In this document: in pieces, positions 58,149 to 64,000 of the stretch
Position numbering within the stretch: the stretch's first letter is position 1
Layout: each line of letters begins with the position of its first letter
Source: Metarhizium brunneum
Lineage: Eukaryota > Ascomycota > Sordariomycetes > Hypocreales > Clavicipitaceae
Reading direction: 5' to 3'
NCBI RefSeq assembly: GCF_013426205.1
Contig: NC_089427.1
Location: forward strand, 2,480,001-2,544,000
Length of the DNA: 64,000 nt
Notes under the pieces: model-generated
What the model saw: only the letters and a program-made list of their open reading frames with translations
What the model was told of the DNA's origin: nothing
Database searches by the model: none
Program-made: the position numbers and the translations under genes

Positions 58149-58499
58149 TTAGACCTTGTATCCGAAGCCAAGCATACAGCTCCTGTACTGCTCGACAAAG
58201 GATTTGCAATCGGCGGCGGGATCGGATGCTTTTGAGAATAACATGCACTCGTCTCGCTTGGACTTTTCCTCTTTGCACACGCAGCACGGCTGTGATTTGG
58301 GCGTCAGTTCATATCCATTGCCATCGGATTGACCAAGCTGGACAAGCGAGGATGCGGACCGACCTTGGGCTTCTGGGTGTTGTCGGATGCAGCGGCGGGC
58401 GCGGATTCCGCCGACGAGGCTGTTTAGGGAGTGAGCATTGGATGGATGGAGCACAGAGAGGACAATTTGCGTACGGAAGGAAATGGACTTGGCGTCCAT
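58149..58499 (-). CDS. COX17: COX17 copper chaperone
   Basis: Exons (minus) 58499-58475, 58419-58364 and 58289-58149 give 73 residues. Splicing produces MDAKSISFPSSAESAPAAAS followed by the conserved core. The copper-binding motif is KPCCVCKEEKSKRDECM, and the twin Cx9C helices are completed by ADCKSFVEQYRSCMLGFGYK. The continuous reading of this stretch (116 residues) is wrong because it translates both introns. Cox17 sits in the mitochondrial intermembrane space, is oxidised by Mia40 and delivers copper to Sco1 and Cox11 for cytochrome c oxidase. Two introns in so small a gene fit the short-exon style seen throughout the window. Confidence 0.95.
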   Translation of the reverse strand: MDAKSISFRTQIVLSVLHPSNAHSLNSLVGGIRARRCIRQHPEAQGRSASSLVQLGQSDGNGYELTPKSQPCCVCKEEKSKRDECMLFSKASDPAADCKSFVEQYRSCMLGFGYKV

Positions 58500-59844
58500 G
58501 ATGTTGTATTATAATGCGGTGGTGGTGGTGGAAGAGCAAGCGAAAGTTTGACGTTGGCTTGTTACAGGCTCTTTTTTTTTTGTTTAATTTGCCGTTGCCG
58601 TTGACAGAGGTGCTACAGTTACGAATGTCAAGCTGCATGTGGCGTGGGTAGAACAAAGTTGGGTGGTGTATTTCTAAGCTTGGTGTGGCCAATCATGCGA
58701 CTAGAAATTTGCGCAGGTACACCAGACATGTACTACTGCTGCTGGCCGGGTGTGTTGACACCACGGCCCAAGTTGCTGAAGATTGAATCCGAATTCATCA
58801 ATTCAGGAAGAAACAGCTCCCAGGTGGCCATCGCCCACGCGTAGGCGAGTAGAACTGGCGCCGGTGACGAGTATCTGTCAATGACGGACAGCCGGAGTCA
58901 TGATTGACGCCTATGCGGCTGCTGCTGCCTACCACCAATCAATCGAGCGAAAGGCGCCGAGTCAAACTTGACCCATCAATGATCAGTCTGTCAACGGAAC
59001 CCGGCACATGCATCAATCTACAGTACATACTACTTAGATGGGACGCAGGTCCGGCTGCCGCACCCGGTGAAAAGGGCTCCGTCGGGGGCGAAACGAGCAG
59101 CTCCATGCCCGAAAGGCCGACCAGACATGTGCTTACAACCAGACAGTTTGCAACACTTACGAAGTAGTACTTTACCTACTTGGACACTAAGGGACACCAG
59201 TGCAATAACGAGCCGAGAGCCACGCGGCTCCAGGGCTCCAGGGGAAGAAAATAAGTGGCGTCGTCAAACGAGTGTGACTCAATCACTCACTCCCGTCCTG
59301 CGCGCCGCTACGCTTCTTACGTGGCTGCTCGACTGGCCACAGTCCCCCGTGGCAAACTAATTTCAATGTTGCTGCTCCGTACTCGTGGCGCGACGACGCC
59401 AACGGCCCCAAGCGGACGGGAGGTACGGAGTAGAATGCAAGAGCTGAAGATCGGGCGTCCGGAGATGGTGTCGCACCCGACATCTGACCAACACCAGGCC
59501 GCGTGTGGACGCGCGGCGACGGACTTGCCTGCTGCTAATCGATGATGCGACAGCCCATATCGACGCAAGTGCATGACCGGCTCCGTAGGCATCTGCGTCG
59601 TTTCACTACCGTCAAGATGAAGCGGATTGCGTTGGCCCTTGATTGCCTTGCCAGGCAGAGACTTGCGTGGAGTTGTGCCCGGACCGAGGACGGTGGCGGT
59701 GGGCGTTGTAAGTGAACCAAGTATATAAGCATGTTATATCGCCGTGTAGAGTTTGTTGTTTCGTCAGAGAACCAGTCTCTTCAACTCCCCGACAACCATC
59801 CCTTTACACGCCTTAAACACACAATCCCTTGGCTGTTGATAACA
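58500..59844. other. 1.3-kb intergenic region upstream of HSP20
   Basis: No gene is seen. It holds the COX17 promoter (minus) and the HSP20 promoter (plus). It contains a CTCCGTA copy at 59375-59381 and TACGGAGTA at 59424-59432. Confidence 0.5.
59722..59728 (+). promoter_or_regulatory. TATA box candidate for HSP20
   Basis: TATATAA lies 117 bases before the ATG at 59845, a usual distance for a stress-inducible fungal gene. I found no array of properly spaced nGAAn units to call a heat-shock element. Confidence 0.4.
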
Positions 59845-60110
59845 ATGTCCCCCGATCAAGAACACAATCAACACCCACCCCCAAGCTTCTGGGACTTTAT
59901 CCCGGGCTTTGCTCAGAACCGCCCGGGCAACGGTGTAGACCACCACAACCCTCAACCTACTCCCCCATTCTCGGGCGGCTTCCCCTTTGGAGGGCCGTGG
60001 CATCACGGGCCGCCTCCGCCTCATCATGGCGGACCACCTCACCGTCCTCCTCCTCCGGGAGTAGGCCATGGTCCCTGGGAGGCAGACTTTGATTGGGGCC
60101 AGTGGTATGG

Positions 60111-60148
<38 letters not shown>

Positions 60149-60945
60149 GCCACGGCCGACATTCTCGTCGCCGCGGATGCCGTCATCGTGGCCGTCACCA
60201 CCGACACTGCGACGAAGGCAGCGACGAAGAAGCCCAACGGTCCAGCGCCGAAAAGGAAGCCCCTGAAAAGGGAGAAAAGGGCGACTCCCCCGAGACCATG
60301 GACGCGGACATGCCGGACCCCGAAGAAGTCGCCCCCTCAGACGGCGAGCACCCGCCTCCGCCATACGGCGCCGGTCGTCGAGGCGGCCGATTCCATCGAG
60401 GCGGCCACGGCTGGCGACGCGGAGGCGGAGGGCGCGGCCACCACGGCGGCTGGGCGCCACGACACTGCCCCCGCGGCAGCTCGTTCGACTTCCCCTCCAT
60501 GATGAGAGGCTTCACGAACCACCCCTTCTTCCAAAGCGTGCGCGACCAAGCGGAGCGCCACCGCGCCAACGACGCCGACGCCGACGCCTTCCAGCCCCCC
60601 GTCGACATCTTCACCACCGAGTCGTCCTACGTCGTGCACGCCGCGCTGCCCGGCGCGAAAAAGGACGACATCGGCGTCAACTGGAACCCGGACACCAACA
60701 CGCTCAGCGTCGCGGGCGTCGTCCACCGCCCCGGCGACGAGGCGTTCCTGCAGGGCCTCGTGTCGGCCGAGAGGCGAGTGGGCGTCTTCGAGAGGAACAT
60801 CACGCTGCCGCCGGCGGGCGTGGCCGACAAGGACAGCGTCGACGGCCTGGGCATCACCGCCAGGATGGAGGACGGGGTGTTGGTCGTGGTCGTGCCCAAG
60901 CTGGAGAGGGAGTGGACCGAGGTTCGCAAGGTCGATGTCCAGTGA
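59845..60945 (+). CDS. Small heat-shock protein (Hsp20) with His/Asp-rich N-terminal half
   Basis: Intronless, 366 residues. The last 115 residues are an alpha-crystallin domain: PVDIFTTESSYVVHAALPGA, then KKDDIGVNWNPDTNTLSVAG, then RVGVFERNITLPPAGV and ARMEDGVLVVVVPKLE. The N-terminal 240 residues are unusually long for an Hsp20. They are rich in Pro, His and Gly (HHGPPPPHHGGPPHRPPPPG), contain six uninterrupted His-Asp pairs encoded by a CACGAC repeat, then a His/Arg block (RGCRHRGRHHRHC), an acidic region and a Gly/Arg block (RRGGGGRGHHGGW). The protein should be an ATP-independent holdase. The His-rich part may bind metal or drive condensation; this is inference. The open frame runs upstream to 59731, but 59845 has the better start context. 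Confidence 0.87.
60112..60147. repeat. Hexanucleotide repeat (CACGAC)6 in HSP20
   Basis: Six perfect in-frame copies of CACGAC encode six His-Asp pairs. The uniform codon use indicates replication slippage rather than slow selection of individual codons, so the length may vary between strains. Confidence 0.85.
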
Positions 60946-62059
60946 TTCTGGGGCGTCTGATTTGTTGCCTTTGTGCCGTGGTTGTAATGGGTAGAGTTTT
61001 TGTTTTGATGAAGGAATGAAAAAAAAAAAAAACTTATAGAAATATGAAAAACAAAAAAACAATACATGTACTGGCCTTGATACTATTATTCCCCGACCAT
61101 CACTGTGGAGCAACTTTTGACATCAGACATGACATGTGACATGTGACATGTAAATGACCACCCCTTTCACTCAAGACTCCCATAGCAGCAGACACGAACC
61201 AAAACCAAGTCGACTACGCCGCCTTCCAAAAGATCTGGACTTTGCCAGCCAGGGCACGCACTGAGCATACAACGCATCAACAGCAGGAAAAACGTTTCCA
61301 TGGGTGAAATTTCAATTTCCAAACGGGATAAATATTCTATCTACAAATGACGGAACAATGCTACTACATCGCCCTCGTCGTTGCAAGTCTTGGACAAAAA
61401 AAAAAGAAACAAAGAAATAACGAGTACACGGCCCAATTTCATACTGTCGTGTATCCCATTCTCAAGTATAGATAGAGTGTTTTCGCGCCTGAGCCTATGC
61501 TATGGGGGTATATGCTAGAAGATTAGATTTAAACAATTGAGGTATGCGAGGTATTGCGCTGTGGCTTGTACATGTGCCACAGAACAACCTGCCTTGCTTG
61601 ATTCGTGCCCAATTACACACTGCATTGCAATGCAATTCTGTCTTATGCTATGCTGGTGCTGTGTCGTATGCTGTGTTGCTCACCGCTCACCCGCTAAGAA
61701 ATGCATAAATATAACAAACTTGCAGGCTGCGCAATGCGATGAATTCAGTGGCCCAAAGAGACAAACGAAAAAAAAAAGAAAAAAAAAAGAGGAACCAGAA
61801 AGAAGTGTGCGGAACGGCTGCAGTGAAAAGGCGTAGTGTGAAAAGAGCATGGCTTTGCCATAAGGCCTCACTCCCCCGAATACGAAGGAGATTGATTGCC
61901 CATACAGACCCCAACCAAATACTAAACTCAACAAATCCAAAACGACGGATGAAATAAGAAAAAAACGTTGTAATATCAACTCCGGGTATGGTGGCATAAG
62001 TCATAATGCGCTGTTGGGACTCTTCTGCTGGATTCAAACAGAGGGAAGAGTCAAAGTAT
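60946..62059. other. Convergent 3' intergenic region
   Basis: This lies between the ends of HSP20 and the 530-residue gene. It has A tracts (61018-61032 and others) and a heptamer repeat at 61131-61151. No gene is seen. Confidence 0.5.
61131..61151. repeat. 7-bp tandem repeat, 3 units
   Basis: Three perfect copies of GACATGT, preceded by a partial unit GACAT, downstream of HSP20. Confidence 0.8.
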
Positions 62060-63652
62060 TTACTGCACCAGCTCGCTGGCAATCTCCTCCCGGACATGCT
62101 TGCACCACTTGAGAATGGCTGCTTCAAAGTCTTGCCATACTTCAGGCCCATTGTTGTAAACAACACCCAGCACGTCAACCTTGAGCATCACCTCGAACCG
62201 GAGTTCAGCCGCCTTGACCCAATAGCGGAGGTTGTCAGCACATCGGTATGGTTTCTGCGTGTCGGCGTGGAAAGTAGGTATGGCACCAAAGCGCCTTCTG
62301 GACTTCTTTACAGCAGCGTTGTGCAGCTTGACAAGCCGCAGTCCGTTCTGCAGGCTGCGGAGAAAGGGCGTTGGGCATTCGGATGCTTGGGATAGAGGTG
62401 TCCAGTCGGGAAGTGCTTCTCCCTCGGGGTCCAATGACAAGAGAAATGCCCTCTCTCTCTCCACCACCCGCCCGGTCCAGTCACCATCGAGCCATACCCA
62501 GCTCGTTCGTTCCGCCCGTTCAGCAGCCTCAATTTCCTGCTCCTTGTCCAGAATATGGAAGACACTCTCGACCCAGCCGACCATGGTCTTGATTTCATCC
62601 TCTCTCAAGCCACCTTTGAAGTTTCTGGTGGCCATTTGCTTCAAGACTTCCATCACAGCCAAAAGGTCGGCCCGAATCTGTTTCTCAGACTTGATATAGT
62701 CCAGACGATCCGGCATCTCGTGAGCAGTATAATACATCTTGGCAGCTCGGATGGCCAGTGTCACCACGTCGAGGATATGCATTCCCTGCAGTTCATACCA
62801 GCCTTGTGTGTTCTCCTCGGGCATATTGGGCAACTGGGGCGCATCTGGAGTTTCTTGAAATGAGCCAGCTTTACGGTCAAGCACTTCATCCAGGGCCTTT
62901 TGGGCATCTGTCAGGGACGTTTCCAACTCGGCCTTCAACTCGTCTATCGTGGGAGGCTTGGGAATTGGGTCGTCCCTCTGATGATATGTGCTCACTGTTG
63001 GAGGAAGCATTCCTGGATCCGACTCGGCAAAGCTATCCTCAAAGTAGTCTTCGTCGGCATCCTCTGCAGGAGAGCCGACAGTGACATTTGCTTCCATGCC
63101 AAGGCTTGCATGTTCCGGGTTGCTGTCCACGGGATCGTATGATGAGTCCACGTCTATGCCAAGAATCGTTGGGGTAGAGCTTGTGCTTTCGAGGACCGAT
63201 AAGTCCAGAGTGGCGCGCTGATTAGGCTTCTTGCGAGCGAGCTGACCACCCTTGCCGTCCAAGAGACCGGTTCTGGCAAAATAATACTGCAAATGAGCGA
63301 TACTGCCCAAGCACATGACGCTATCCCTAGACCTGGCACTGGCAGCAAAATCCGTCGCTTGCGGTCGTACATATCCTCTTTTTCGGCCCTTGCTATCCAG
63401 GCTGTGAGTTGACTGTCTGGAGATGTTGGAGACATCTGACAGTCGCGATGACCGGAAAGATCCAGAGGACTGGCGAGAAAAGAGCTCGCCACCCAGAGAA
63501 TCACGGGGGCTCGCATCAGTTGCTGAGCTATGCGACATGGACGACGCTGTTGACACGCATCGAGACAGCTCGGGGCAGGCTCCAATGGCCAGTGTGGGAG
63601 AAGTCTCGGGAGACACGGAACGGTGGATCTGATGCCCGTTGACAGTGGCCAT
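62060..63652 (-). CDS. Uncharacterised Ser-rich fungal protein, 530 residues
   Basis: A single coding exon from the ATG at 63652 (MATVNGHQIHRSVSPETSPT). The open frame continues upstream to 63883 but from a TTG, through Arg/Pro-rich sequence that looks like leader. The N-terminal 250 residues are disordered and Ser-rich (SRQSSGSFRSSRLSDVSNIS) with many phosphorylation-like sites and an acidic patch (DADEDYFEDSFAESD). The C-terminal 280 residues look like a conserved helical domain, with Trp-rich motifs (GWYELQGMHILDVVTLAIRA, ERTSWVWLDGDWTG) and a basic loop (KKSRRRFGAIPTFHADTQ). No membrane or catalytic motif is apparent. I recognise no named family and give no function. Length and composition support a genuine gene. 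Confidence 0.75.
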   Translation of the reverse strand: MATVNGHQIHRSVSPETSPTLAIGACPELSRCVSTASSMSHSSATDASPRDSLGGELFSRQSSGSFRSSRLSDVSNISRQSTHSLDSKGRKRGYVRPQATDFAASARSRDSVMCLGSIAHLQYYFARTGLLDGKGGQLARKKPNQRATLDLSVLESTSSTPTILGIDVDSSYDPVDSNPEHASLGMEANVTVGSPAEDADEDYFEDSFAESDPGMLPPTVSTYHQRDDPIPKPPTIDELKAELETSLTDAQKALDEVLDRKAGSFQETPDAPQLPNMPEENTQGWYELQGMHILDVVTLAIRAAKMYYTAHEMPDRLDYIKSEKQIRADLLAVMEVLKQMATRNFKGGLREDEIKTMVGWVESVFHILDKEQEIEAAERAERTSWVWLDGDWTGRVVERERAFLLSLDPEGEALPDWTPLSQASECPTPFLRSLQNGLRLVKLHNAAVKKSRRRFGAIPTFHADTQKPYRCADNLRYWVKAAELRFEVMLKVDVLGVVYNNGPEVWQDFEAAILKWCKHVREEIASELVQ

Positions 63653-64000
63653 TGTGGCAGCCCAAGTGTCGCGTCGCTGCTGAGCGATAGAGGGCCGTAT
63701 AGGCTTGAAGGAGAGGATTTCCGGAACAGAGAATAATATTTCGCGTCGTTGTTGTCCTGGTCGAGGTGGAACTGGGAGGAGGACGGGAATGCCGAATTGG
63801 ACCGCTGGCAGCCTTGCCGTTGATGTATGTACTAGTGCGTAAACAGTCTGAGGCTCAAGATGCGGCTCGACCAAGCGGCGCAAAGAAGTCCCCAGCGACG
63901 GCCGAAACCAGGCACTTGTGGTGCTGCAACGGGCGGTTCAACGAGTCGCTGCGTCCTCGATCTGCGCCAGGAAAGCGAACAGTAGGGCTGGAAGGTGAAG
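63653..64000. other. Upstream region of the 530-residue gene, window edge
   Basis: Presumed 5' leader and promoter of the minus-strand gene. A 5'-UTR intron or a further exon cannot be excluded because the frame stays open. Nothing else is seen. Confidence 0.4.

Noticed and set aside
63653..63883. N-terminal extension of the 530-residue protein
   Set aside because: It begins at a TTG and no in-frame ATG precedes 63652; it is kept only as possible leader or upstream exon.
1..64000. CRISPR array, rRNA, prophage, biosynthetic gene cluster or intact transposase
   Set aside because: None is present; the gene content is ordinary eukaryotic (fungal) and no polyketide synthase, peptide synthetase, terpene cyclase, reverse transcriptase or transposase motif was seen.

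Overview
The window is nuclear DNA of a filamentous ascomycete. The best fit is a Sordariomycete, probably of the order Hypocreales; this placement is inferred from gene content and style, not from a database search. Protein genes are split by short introns of about 50-100 bases with GTRNGT donors and CTAAC/CTGAC-type branch sites. Two Zn(II)2Cys6 regulators and a GPI-anchored surface superoxide dismutase are present. The core housekeeping proteins read as Pezizomycotina orthologues. There is no operon structure, no CRISPR array, no rRNA and no convincing tRNA.

Layout. 1-1724: no gene. 1725-2690: secreted, GPI-anchored Cu-only-type superoxide dismutase. 3676-5865: fungal TPR-like protein. 6281-9196 (minus) and 13145-15481 (plus): two Zn2Cys6 transcription factors facing away from each other across 3.9 kb of gene-free DNA. 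16883-18741 (minus): SNF5/SFH1 chromatin-remodelling subunit. 19674-20312 (minus): small secreted CAP/PR-1 protein. 20951-21490: ZIM17-type mitochondrial zinc finger protein. 21769-29726 (minus): UTP20, the giant of the small-subunit processome. It shares a 332-bp divergent promoter with a CwfJ/Drn1 protein (30059-31756). 32167-33648 (minus): CDC25 phosphatase. 33649-39407: 5.8 kb without a recognisable gene. 39408-42530: POL5. 42873-43912 (minus): proteasome alpha-7. 46043-46903: unknown conserved-looking protein. 47682-49018 (minus) and 49531-50898: RanGAP (RNA1) and cytochrome c1 (CYT1), divergent. 51860-52615: unknown Cys-rich protein. 53171-54668 (minus) and 55181-56949: RPT1 and CCT4, divergent. 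57333-57863: unknown coiled-coil protein. 58149-58499 (minus): COX17. 59845-60945: Hsp20 with a His/Asp-rich N-terminal half. 62060-63652 (minus): unknown 530-residue protein.

The genes do not form one pathway. Several themes recur: ribosome biogenesis (UTP20, POL5), protein quality control (PRE10, RPT1, CCT4, HSP20), mitochondrial biogenesis (ZIM17, CYT1, COX17), nuclear and cell-cycle control (RNA1, CDC25, SFH1), and surface or secreted functions (SOD, CAP protein).

I found no large novel system. The most unusual signals are in the non-coding DNA and in gene structure. A nonamer, TACGGAGTA, and a palindrome, TACCTAGGTA, recur far above chance. A scattered family of tandem repeats uses a 7-base unit. 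An AT-rich element of about 230 bp at 44245-44477 has 25-bp inverted ends. Both proteasome genes carry an exon consisting of the start codon alone. All exon boundaries were placed by eye from splice signals and reading frame.
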